Origin: Haloprofundus salinisoli
GTDB taxonomy: Archaea > Halobacteriota > Halobacteria > Halobacteriales > Haloferacaceae
DNA: 64,000 nucleotides
Reading direction: 5' to 3'
Assembly (NCBI RefSeq): GCF_020097815.1
Contig: NZ_CP083663.1
Span: forward strand, 1,054,001 to 1,118,000
Each line of letters begins with the position of its first letter. Within the stretch, counting starts at the first letter, position 1. The notes beneath the pieces are model-generated. The model was not told the origin of the DNA and made no database searches. It was given only the letters and a program-made list of their open reading frames with translations. Positions 53,077 to 60,955 of this stretch are shown piece by piece. Made by a program: the position numbers and the translations under genes.

Positions 53077-54258
53077 ATGGTGCGCGAACACCGGTACGAG
53101 GCTGCTCGATTCGTCTGGGGCGAGGACGCCATCGGTCGCCTGGACGGTCTACTGTCGGAGGCGGGCGTCGAACGAGCGATGGTGGTCTGCGGCGAACACG
53201 TCGGCGCGAACGAGGAACTGATGGGCGCAGTCGGCGACGCCCTCGGCGAGCGTCACGTCCACACCTACGCCGGATCGCGGGGCGACACGCCGCTCAGGAC
53301 GGTGGAGACGGGCGTCGAGGCGTTCTTCGAACACGACGCCGACAGCCTCGTGAGCGTCGGCGGCGGGAGCGCAAGCGACACCGCGAAGGCGATCTCCGTC
53401 TTCGCTGCCGAGAGCGGTCGAGACCTCCACGAGATGAAGACGCAGACGACGGCGGACGGAGAGTCCTACGTTCCCGACCTCCCCGCGCCGAAGACGCCCG
53501 TCTTTTCGGTGTCGACGACGCTGTCGGCCGCCGAGGTGTCGAACATATTCGGCGTCACCGACGAAGAAGCGGGGGAGAAGGCGGTGATTCTCGACAAGAA
53601 GATTCGGCCGCGGGCCTGCATCTACGACTCGGCGGCGACGGCGACGACGCCGCCGGCGACGATAGCCAGCACGGGGATGAACGCCCTCGACCACGCGGTG
53701 GAGATTCTCTACTCCGACGGCCACGCCGAGAACCCGTTCTACCAGGCGACCGCCGAGAAAGCCATCGACCTGCTCGTGACGAACCTCCCGGCGGCTGTCA
53801 ACGACGGCGACCCCGAGGCGCTCGTGGACGCGCAGCTCGGCGCGGGCCTCAGCGGCCTCGGCATCGTCGGCGGCATCAGCATCAACCACGGCATCAACCA
53901 CCCGCTCTGCGCGCGCCACCCCGTCTCTCACGGCGACGGGAACAGCATCCTCCTACCGCACGGCATCCGCTTCACCTACGACGCGGTGCCCGAGCGGATG
54001 GCCCGACTCGCCAGCGCGCTGAGCGTCGAGGTGGAGGGCGACTCGGCGACCGACGAGGCGACGCTGGAGGCGATGTGCGATGTGATTCGAGAGCTACAGG
54101 AGGAAATCGGCGTGCCCTACCGTCTGCGCGACGTGGGCGTCGACCGCGACGACTTCGAGGCGATGGCGAAGATCGCGGCGCACGACTCGGCGATAGCCAA
54201 CAACCCGAAGCGGGTCACCGAGTCGGATATCGTCGCCATCCTCGAAGCGGCGTGGTGA
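53077..54258 (+). CDS. Iron-containing alcohol dehydrogenase family protein
   Basis: 393 residues. VSVGGGSASDTAKAI is the NAD(P)-binding glycine motif. The metal ligands are expected in ASTGMNALDHAVE and in the HPLCARHPVSHGDGNSILLPHG region, which is rich in histidine. Relatives include maleylacetate reductases, lactaldehyde reductases and 4-hydroxybutyrate dehydrogenases; the last would fit a 4-hydroxy-acid route but cannot be decided by sequence reading. Convergent with acyl-CoA synthetase 3. Confidence 0.9.
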   Translation: MVREHRYEAARFVWGEDAIGRLDGLLSEAGVERAMVVCGEHVGANEELMGAVGDALGERHVHTYAGSRGDTPLRTVETGVEAFFEHDADSLVSVGGGSASDTAKAISVFAAESGRDLHEMKTQTTADGESYVPDLPAPKTPVFSVSTTLSAAEVSNIFGVTDEEAGEKAVILDKKIRPRACIYDSAATATTPPATIASTGMNALDHAVEILYSDGHAENPFYQATAEKAIDLLVTNLPAAVNDGDPEALVDAQLGAGLSGLGIVGGISINHGINHPLCARHPVSHGDGNSILLPHGIRFTYDAVPERMARLASALSVEVEGDSATDEATLEAMCDVIRELQEEIGVPYRLRDVGVDRDDFEAMAKIAAHDSAIANNPKRVTESDIVAILEAAW

Positions 54259-54282
54259 GGCGGCAGTAGTGCTCGAAAGCCG

Positions 54283-55857
54283 TCAGATGCGGCGCTCCTC
54301 GCCTTCCCAGTACTGTTCGCGGAGTTCCGTCTTGAGCACTTTCCCGTAGGAACTGCGCGGGAGTTCGTCGACGACTTCGACGGTCTTCGGTTTCTTGTAC
54401 GCCGCCAGTGCCCCAACACAGCGCGCTTCGATCTCCGCGGCAAGCGTGTCGGCGTCGATATCGACCCCTGGCCGCGGTTCGACGACCGCGGTCACCTTCT
54501 CGCCCCAGTAGTCGTCGGGGACGCCGATGACCGCGGCGTTCGAGACGGCCTCGTGGCCGATGACGACCTCCTCGACTTCCCGGGGGAAGACGTTCATCCC
54601 GCCGGAGATTATCATGTCCTTCTTGCGGTCCATGATGTAGAGGTAACCCGCCTCGTCCACGCGGCCGATATCGCCGGTGTGGAGCCACCGGTCTGAGAAC
54701 GTCGCCTCCGTCTCCTCGGGGAGGTTCAGGTAACCCGGCGTGACGTGCGGCCCCGTCACCACCACCTCGCCGGGGTCGCCGGACGGGATGTCTCCGCCCT
54801 CGTCGTCGACGATGCGGACGTGGGCGACGTCGACCTCGCGCCCGGCCGAGGCGAGTCGGTCCCCGTCGCCGTCGAGCGCCCGACGGTGGTCCTCGTGGTC
54901 GAGCAGCGTAATCAGCATCGGACACTCCATCTGCCCGTACGACTGGACGAACACGTCGCCGAGGCGGTCGATCCCCTCGGCGAGTCGCGCGGCGCTCATC
55001 GGCGACCCCGCGTAGTAGACGTTCTTCAGCGAACTCGTGTCGCGGCCGCCGTCGTAGTTGTCGAGCAGTTTGTACACCATCGTCGGCGCGAGAAACACCG
55101 TGGTGACGCCGCGAGACTCGACCGCGTCGAGGAATCGGTCGGGGGCGAAGCCGTCTTCGAGGTGGTTCGCGCCGCCCGCCAACACGGTCGACTCGACCAG
55201 AAAGCCGGAACCGTGGGTGAGCGGCGCGGCGTGCAGCGTCACCTCGTCCGCCCGCTGGTCGAGCGCGTCCCTCAGCGCGAGCGCCGTCGAGAGCCACGTC
55301 CCGTGGGTGTGCTGGACGCCTTTCGGCCGACCCGTCGTCCCCGAGGTGTACATCACCGCGCAGGGGTCGTCGAGCGAGACGTCGGCGGGGCGGTCGGTCG
55401 GGTCGGCGTCCAGAAGGGAGTCGTAGGAGTGCGCGCTCTCGCCCCACGCCCCGGAGAGCCTCCCGTCTTCGCTCCCGACGACCACCGTCGCGCGCACCGC
55501 CGACTCCATCTCCGCGCGGTGGTCGGCGAACGACGCCTCCGTGACCAGCACCTTCGCGTCCGCGTCGTCGACGAGCATACCTTGTTCGCGGGGCGTGAGC
55601 ATCGAGTTCAGGGGGACTTTGCTCGCACCGAGTCGGTAGAGCGCGAACGACGTCTCGACGAACGCCGCGTGGTTGCGCGTGAGTACGGCGACCCGGTCGC
55701 CGCGTTCGACGCCGAGTTCGGTCAGCCCGCCGGCCAGTCGGCGAACTCGGTCGGCGAGCTCCCGGTACGTTCGCTCTCCGTCCGCGCCTCGGCCCGACAG
55801 CGCGACGGCGTCGGGATGGTGTCGCGCCGCCCGCTCCAGCGCGTGTTCGAGATTCAT
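54283..55857 (-). CDS. AMP-forming acyl-CoA synthetase 3
   Basis: 524 residues from ATG 55857 (MNLEHALERAARHHPD); a start 15 bases earlier is also open. P-loop MYTSGTTGRPKGVQ, hinge MDRKKDMIISGGMNVFPREVEE, catalytic lysine in RSSYGKVLKTEL. The hinge with GGMNVFPREVE is typical of long-chain or aryl acid CoA ligases. It is divergent from the MaoC-fold protein 1. Confidence 0.92.
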   Translation of the reverse strand: MNLEHALERAARHHPDAVALSGRGADGERTYRELADRVRRLAGGLTELGVERGDRVAVLTRNHAAFVETSFALYRLGASKVPLNSMLTPREQGMLVDDADAKVLVTEASFADHRAEMESAVRATVVVGSEDGRLSGAWGESAHSYDSLLDADPTDRPADVSLDDPCAVMYTSGTTGRPKGVQHTHGTWLSTALALRDALDQRADEVTLHAAPLTHGSGFLVESTVLAGGANHLEDGFAPDRFLDAVESRGVTTVFLAPTMVYKLLDNYDGGRDTSSLKNVYYAGSPMSAARLAEGIDRLGDVFVQSYGQMECPMLITLLDHEDHRRALDGDGDRLASAGREVDVAHVRIVDDEGGDIPSGDPGEVVVTGPHVTPGYLNLPEETEATFSDRWLHTGDIGRVDEAGYLYIMDRKKDMIISGGMNVFPREVEEVVIGHEAVSNAAVIGVPDDYWGEKVTAVVEPRPGVDIDADTLAAEIEARCVGALAAYKKPKTVEVVDELPRSSYGKVLKTELREQYWEGEERRI

Positions 55858-55938
55858 GATACTCGGTAGCACCTAACGAGAAGATAAACGTTCGCCTCGA
55901 GCGAGCAGTTATGGTGGGTGTTCGCGTACCGCAGACCG

Positions 55939-56394
55939 ATGTCAGGGCCAGTTCGGTACTACGACGACCTCTCGGTCGGCGACACGTTCGAGACCCGCGG
56001 GCGCACCATCACGGAGACGCATCTCGTCACCCACGCCGGGAACACCGGCGACATGAACGAACTCCAGATGAACGCCGCCTACGCCGCCGACACCGAGTTC
56101 GGCGAGCGGCCGGTCCACGCGCCGCTGACGTACTCGGTGATGGAGGGGCTCATCACGAGCGACTTCAGAAACGAGGCGTCGAACGTCTGCTACTACGGCC
56201 TCGACTCGATGCGGATCCCCGCGCCGACGTTCGTCGGCGACACGATTACGGTCAACAGAGAAGTCGTCGACAAGCGCGATAAGTCGCCGGGCGGCATCGT
56301 GACGTTCCGCGACGAGGTGACGACCGACGACGGCCGGACGGTGCTCGTCTGCGAGACGCTGGAGTACATTCGGACGCGCCCGGAAGTGGAGTAG
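55939..56394 (+). CDS. MaoC-fold protein 1 (catalytic His replaced by Gln)
   Basis: 151 residues from ATG 55939; a GTG at 55918 is also open. LSVGDTFETRGRTITETHLVTHAG is the hot-dog start, and FGERPVHAPLTYSVMEGL the usual middle. The MaoC dyad Asp-x4-His is here Asp38 with Gln43 (GDMNELQ), whereas MaoC-fold protein 2 has Asp38 and His43. It may bind acyl-CoA without hydrating it, or use another residue. An IR and an unusual intergenic stretch follow. Confidence 0.85.
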   Translation: MSGPVRYYDDLSVGDTFETRGRTITETHLVTHAGNTGDMNELQMNAAYAADTEFGERPVHAPLTYSVMEGLITSDFRNEASNVCYYGLDSMRIPAPTFVGDTITVNREVVDKRDKSPGGIVTFRDEVTTDDGRTVLVCETLEYIRTRPEVE

Positions 56395-56717
56395 ACGGCT
56401 CTGTCAAAGTCTCGAGTCGTGACAGAGCTCGCGTGCTGAGTAGAGGGCGCACATACCTCCAAGAAGGAGGTGTTTATCGACGTGCATTATCCTGATGAAC
56501 TGATGGCTGTCGCGACGACGGAGTGATGCTCAGTGAGTCCACGGGAACAGCACATACACTAATCCCTCGCACTGATTGGACCGCGAGTCATGACTAACCT
56601 GCTGAGAAATACATCCTCTCTACCCAGCAGAACCCCGTCAAACTATCACTGATTGAGGGTGTCACCAGGGCCGAGCAAACCAACCGCCAAAACCGGCCGT
56701 CCGTTCAGCCTGCCGGG
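56395..56717. other. Gene-free stretch with inverted repeats, possible IS or MITE remnant
   Basis: 323 bases with no supported gene and visibly lower GC than the flanks. GCTCTGTCA (56398-56406) and TGACAGAGC (56420-56428) form a perfect 9-bp inverted repeat over 13 bases. ACCTCC-AAGAA-GGAGGT (56455-56471) is a second hairpin. The outward-reading ends GGCTCTGTCAAAG resemble insertion-sequence termini, but no transposase is readable. Confidence 0.5.
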
Positions 56718-57185
56718 TCAGCCGTCGGCGGCCGAGCGCCGCCGGAAGAAACTCGTGATTCGCAGCGTCAACACGGTTTCATCCGCTTGATTCGAGACGG
56801 TCTGTTCGACGGTGACGAGACCGCGGTCGGGTTTCGACGCCGACGCCCGTTTGCCGACGATCTCGACGCGGACCGAGAGCGTGTCGCCGGCGCGGACCGG
56901 CGCGAGGAAGTTCGCCTCCTCGATGCCGGTGCCGCCCATCACCGACGTCTGTGCGTAGAAGTCGTCGGTGACGAGGCGGTTCGCCAGCGCCATCGTGTGC
57001 AACCCGCTGGCGACGAGTTCGTCGAACACCGACTCCTCGACGGCCTCGGCGTCGACGTGGAACGGCTGGGGGTCGTAGCGGTCGGCGAAGCCGATTATCT
57101 CCGCTCGGGTCACCGTTCGTCCACTCGTCTCGAACGCGTCGCCGACGGCCAACTCCTCGAAGTGCAGCGTCTCCATCGCCTTCAT
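56718..57185 (-). CDS. MaoC-fold dehydratase 2 (intact catalytic dyad)
   Basis: 155 residues. LAVGDAFETSGRTVTRAEIIGFA and DRYDPQPFHVDAEAVEES carry the catalytic Asp38 and His43 of R-specific enoyl-CoA hydratases. VRAGDTLSVRVEIVGKRASASKPDRG is the typical C-terminal half. It probably hydrates an enoyl-CoA. It lies 4 bases after the APH-kinase stop and is the third gene of the HAD-APH-MaoC operon. Confidence 0.92.
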   Translation of the reverse strand: MKAMETLHFEELAVGDAFETSGRTVTRAEIIGFADRYDPQPFHVDAEAVEESVFDELVASGLHTMALANRLVTDDFYAQTSVMGGTGIEEANFLAPVRAGDTLSVRVEIVGKRASASKPDRGLVTVEQTVSNQADETVLTLRITSFFRRRSAADG

Positions 57186-57189
57186 CGAC

Positions 57190-58257
57190 TCACCACGCCC
57201 GCGTCCCCTCGATTACTTCCCGGGCGTACGCGACGAGTTTCGGCGTCCCCTCGTCCATGGCGGCGTACAGCGGGTCGTCGCTGTCGCCGGCTAGGTGTCG
57301 CGCGTAGAACATCTCGCAGACCGCCGCCAGTTTGTACGTCGCCAGCGCCAGATAGAACGTCGAGTGCTCGACGGCGACACCCGAGCGCTCCTCGTAGCGC
57401 GCGGCGAGTTCGCGGCGGGTCGGATACCCCTCGCGCGCCGTGAACGACGGCATCAGTTCGGGAATCGGCGGCTCGTCATCGGGGTCGTCGTGCCAAAACA
57501 GGAGCATCCATCCCAGATCCGACAGCGGCGCGCCGAGCGTCGAGAGCTCCCAGTCGACGACGGCGTTGACCCGCGGCGGCGTCCCCGGGGCGAGGATGAC
57601 GTTGTCGAGCTTGTAATCCCCGTGGACGAGCGTGTGCTCGGGAGCGTCGGGGACGTTGTCGGCGAGCCATGACTCCACCTCGTCGCGGCCCGGAAGTCCT
57701 TCCGGGCGCTCGGTCCGCCCCGCGGCCCACGCCATCTGCTTGCCCCAGCGGTCGACCTGCCGGTCGAGGTAGCCCTCCGGGCGGCCGAACCCCCCGAGAC
57801 CCACGGAGTCGACGTCGAGGGCGTGAATCGCCGCCAGCGAGTCGACGAGTTCGCGCCCGAGTTCCGCCCGGCGGTCGGGAGTCGCAAAGCGCTCGGGTTC
57901 CTCGAGGCGGACGACGTCGCCGTCGACGCGCTCCATCAGGTAGAACTCGCCGCCGATTACCGAGTCGTCCTCGCAGTACAGCACCGTCGGCGGGACGGGG
58001 ACGTCGGTTCCCTGCAGGGCGTCCATCACCCGGAACTCCCGACCCACGTCGTGGGCGGTGTCCGCGGTGTCGCCCGGCGGCGGTCGGCGCAACACGAGAT
58101 CGCGGTCGCCCCACGCGACGAACAGCGTCTCGTTGGAGTGGCCCTCCTGGTGCCACTCAACCGAAAACGTCCCCACGTCGCCGAGTTCGGACGTGAGGTA
58201 CGTCCGGAGTCGGCGCTCGTCGACGAGTCGTTCCTCGTAGCTCCGCTCGTTGGTCAT
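57190..58257 (-). CDS. APH-family kinase of ACAD10/ACAD11 type
   Basis: 355 residues from ATG 58257. QEGHSNETLFVAWGDRDLVLRRPPPG (36-62) and PVPPTVLYCEDDSVIGGEFYLMER (87-110) match the kinase domain that precedes the dehydrogenase in ACAD10 and ACAD11. The catalytic loop VHGDYKLDN (211-219) has Asp214, and DWELSTLG (235-242) provides the metal-binding Asp235. Substrates in relatives (ACAD10/11, bacterial LvaA) are 4-hydroxyacyl-CoAs. Middle gene of an operon with the HAD protein upstream and MaoC 2 downstream. Confidence 0.92.
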   Translation of the reverse strand: MTNERSYEERLVDERRLRTYLTSELGDVGTFSVEWHQEGHSNETLFVAWGDRDLVLRRPPPGDTADTAHDVGREFRVMDALQGTDVPVPPTVLYCEDDSVIGGEFYLMERVDGDVVRLEEPERFATPDRRAELGRELVDSLAAIHALDVDSVGLGGFGRPEGYLDRQVDRWGKQMAWAAGRTERPEGLPGRDEVESWLADNVPDAPEHTLVHGDYKLDNVILAPGTPPRVNAVVDWELSTLGAPLSDLGWMLLFWHDDPDDEPPIPELMPSFTAREGYPTRRELAARYEERSGVAVEHSTFYLALATYKLAAVCEMFYARHLAGDSDDPLYAAMDEGTPKLVAYAREVIEGTRAW

Positions 58258-58325
58258 CGATAGCAGTTGACGAACCACCCTCTAAAACGCACCGCCGAAC
58301 CGGTCGACGCTCCGAACGCTTTTGC

Positions 58326-59024
58326 TCAGCGCTCGACGCCGACGACGTCGAGAACCTCGCGCAGGTCGTCGACGCGGTAGTCGACGGCGGGACCGTTGTC
58401 GGCACCGTACGCAACGGTCGACAGTCCGGCGTCGGCCGCTCCCTCCATATCGTGCTCGTAGCGGTCGCCGACCATCAGCGCCGTCTCCGGCGGGACGTCG
58501 GCGGCCGCGAGCGCCGCCTCGAACATCGCCCGGTCGGGTTTCGTCCGGCCGACCGACTCGGAGGTCGTCACCGAGTCGAACGCGTCTGTGAGGCCGAACA
58601 CGTCGAAGATGAGATACGCCTCGGCGGTGTCGATGTCGCTGACGACGCCGACGTGACGGTCCGAGTCGCCGAGTCGCTCGACCGTCTCGACGGCACCCGG
58701 ATTCGGCCGCAGTGTCTCGCGCTGGACGCGCTCGAACAGCGGTGTCCACTCGTCGGCCGGGACGGAGTCGCCGACGAGGGCGTCGACGGCGTGGCCGTAG
58801 GCCGTGCGCGAGGACCGGAACGCGGTCCCCTCCCGTTCGTGGAAGTGGCGGCCGACTTCGGTTCGCCAGGTCTCCAACGCCGCGTCGACGGGTATCGAGA
58901 GCTCGTAGGCGTCGTCGAGCGCCTCGACGAACCGTCGATGAGATTCGCGCGCGGAGTCGACGTCGAGGAGCACCCCGCCGATGTCCCAGAACACGGCCCG
59001 CCAGTCGTTCGTGTCGTCGTTCAC
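58326..59024 (-). CDS. HAD-fold protein, DxG form of motif I (ACAD10 N-domain-like)
   Basis: 232 residues. Motif I is FWDIGGVLLD: the nucleophile Asp14 is present, but the second aspartate is Gly16. Motif II is VVSDID, the lysine motif is GRTKPDRAMFEAAL, and motif IV is MVGDRYEHDMEGA. A D-x-G-G-V-L motif I also occurs in the N-terminal HAD domain of ACAD10. Either a phosphatase using another acid/base or a non-catalytic partner. It precedes the APH kinase by 68 bases on the same strand. Confidence 0.85.
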   Translation of the reverse strand: MNDDTNDWRAVFWDIGGVLLDVDSARESHRRFVEALDDAYELSIPVDAALETWRTEVGRHFHEREGTAFRSSRTAYGHAVDALVGDSVPADEWTPLFERVQRETLRPNPGAVETVERLGDSDRHVGVVSDIDTAEAYLIFDVFGLTDAFDSVTTSESVGRTKPDRAMFEAALAAADVPPETALMVGDRYEHDMEGAADAGLSTVAYGADNGPAVDYRVDDLREVLDVVGVER

Positions 59025-59159
59025 GCCCGGTCGGTTGGCGGGCCACCGCGATGAACCCTCCGGCGGGTGCGGTGGGGCGTGTCGGGGGCGCGACGGGGGC
59101 CGTCGGAGAGGCGGCGGACGACCGAACCCTACCGGTGTCGGCAGAACTAATGGGGGTGA

Positions 59160-59178
59160 CTACCGTCTATCACGGTAG
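59160..59178. promoter_or_regulatory. Palindrome adjoining the start codon of acyl-CoA synthetase 4
   Basis: CTACCGT-CTATC-ACGGTAG is a perfect 7-bp inverted repeat ending 3 bases before the ATG at 59182. In this position it would overlap the transcript start and act as a repressor operator. No regulator gene is visible in the island. Confidence 0.6.
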
Positions 59179-59181
59179 ATT

Positions 59182-60876
59182 ATGTCATCCACGGAGCTGA
59201 CCCTTCGACCGTTCTTCTGGCGCGCGACGAAGCTCTTTCCCGAGAAGGAGGTCGTCTCGCGCGGCCCGGACGGGATGACCCACTACACCTACCGCGAGTT
59301 CGGCGAGCGGGCTCGAAAACTCGCCGGGGCGCTGTCGGCGCTCGGCGTCGAGCCCGGCGACCGGGTCGGGACGGTCGGCTGGAACACCCACCGCCACTAC
59401 GAGGCGTACTTCGCCATCCCGCTGATGGGCGCACAACTGCACACCATCAACGCGGTCCTCCCCGACGACCACGTGGAGTACATCGTCGAGGACGCCGGCG
59501 ACGAAGTGCTGCTCGTCGACCCCGGTGAGCCGTTCGAGACCGTCGAGCGACTCTGGGACCGCTTCGACGGCGTCCGCGAGGTCATCGTGCTGGACGACCA
59601 CGTCCCCGAGACGGAGCTCGACTGCGTCACCGCCTACGAGGCGTTCGTCGCCGACGCCGACCCGGTGGAGTGGCCCGACCTCTCGGAGGACCAGCCGGCG
59701 GGGATGTGCTACACCTCCGGAACGACCGGGAAGCCGAAGGGCGTCGAGTACACCCAGAAGATGATATACAGCCACGCGATGATGGTGGCGACGCCGTCGG
59801 CGCTCGGCGTCGACGAGAGCGACGTGGTGATGCACGTCGTCCCGATGTACCACGTCAACTCCTGGGAGCTACCGTTCTCGACGGCGATGGCGGGCGCAAA
59901 GCAGGTGTACCCGGGGCCGTCGCCGGACGCCGAGACGCTCGCGCGACTCATCGAGGAGGAGGGCGTGACGCTCACCGCCGGCGTGCCGACCGTCTGGATA
60001 AATCTGCTCGATTACCTCGACGACCACGACGTCGACATCAGCAGCCTCGAACGCATCGTCGTCGGCGGCAGCGCCGCCCCGAGCGCCGTGATGCGCCGCT
60101 TCGAGGACGACTACGACGTCACTATCGAGCACGCGTGGGGGATGACCGAGACGATGAGCATCGGCAGCGTCTCGCGGCCCAAATCCGGAATGCGCGAGTG
60201 GGACCGCGAGCAGCGCTTCGAGAAGCGGGCCAAACAGGGGCTGCTCTCGCCGGGGATGGAGATGAAACTCGTCGGCGACGACGGCGAGGAGGTGCCCTGG
60301 GACGGCGAGACCGCCGGCGAGCTGTACGTCCGCGGGCCGACCGTCGTCGACGAGTACTACAACCGTCCGGAGGCCAACGAGGGGAGTTTCGAGGACGGCT
60401 GGTTGAAGACCGGCGACATCGCCGTCGTCGACGGGGACGGCTACCTCGAACTCGTCGACCGGGCGAAAGACGTCATCAAAAGCGGCGGCGAGTGGATTTC
60501 GAGCATCGAACTGGAGAACGCGCTCCTGGAACACGACGGCGTGCTCGAAGCCGCCGTCATCGGGGTGCCGCACGAGCGCTGGCGCGAGCGACCGGTCGCC
60601 TGCGTCCAGCGGAAACCGGGGGGGTCGCTCTCGGCCGACGACGTGCTCGCGTTCCTCGGAGAGCGCTACCCGCGGTGGTGGCTCCCCGACAACGTCGTGT
60701 TCGTCGAGGAGGTCCCCAAGACCGCGACCGGGAAGTTCGACAAGAAACAGCTCCGCGACGAGTACGGCGACGCCGACCTCCCGTACGCGCCGGGCGAGGG
60801 TGAGAAGACGGGCGACGAACGGGAGGCCGAGGACGCGGCGAGCGGCGAGACACCGGCGTCCGACGGCGACCGGTGA
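59182..60876 (+). CDS. AMP-forming long-chain acyl-CoA synthetase 4
   Basis: 564 residues. P-loop [43 protein letters not shown] and [16 protein letters not shown] with the catalytic lysine. The [11 protein letters not shown] hinge and the long N-terminal domain mark the long-chain fatty acid CoA ligase branch (FadD-like). The last 30 residues are an acidic, glycine/proline-rich extension. Divergent from the HAD gene; the palindrome at its start suggests control by acyl-CoA or a similar effector. Confidence 0.93.
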   Translation: MSSTELTLRPFFWRATKLFPEKEVVSRGPDGMTHYTYREFGERARKLAGALSALGVEPGDRVGTVGWNTHRHYEAYFAIPLMGAQLHTINAVLPDDHVEYIVEDAGDEVLLVDPGEPFETVERLWDRFDGVREVIVLDDHVPETELDCVTAYEAFVADADPVEWPDLSEDQPAGMCYTSGTTGKPKGVEYTQKMIYSHAMMVATPSALGVDESDVVMHVVPMYHVNSWELPFSTAMAGAKQVYPGPSPDAETLARLIEEEGVTLTAGVPTVWINLLDYLDDHDVDISSLERIVVGGSAAPSAVMRRFEDDYDVTIEHAWGMTETMSIGSVSRPKSGMREWDREQRFEKRAKQGLLSPGMEMKLVGDDGEEVPWDGETAGELYVRGPTVVDEYYNRPEANEGSFEDGWLKTGDIAVVDGDGYLELVDRAKDVIKSGGEWISSIELENALLEHDGVLEAAVIGVPHERWRERPVACVQRKPGGSLSADDVLAFLGERYPRWWLPDNVVFVEEVPKTATGKFDKKQLRDEYGDADLPYAPGEGEKTGDEREAEDAASGETPASDGDR

Positions 60877-60955
60877 CGATGAGTTCGACTGACGGCGGTC
60901 AGTCACGGCGGGGACGAGACGGCCTCGGGCCGCGGGAACGAAACGGCTCTGGGAG

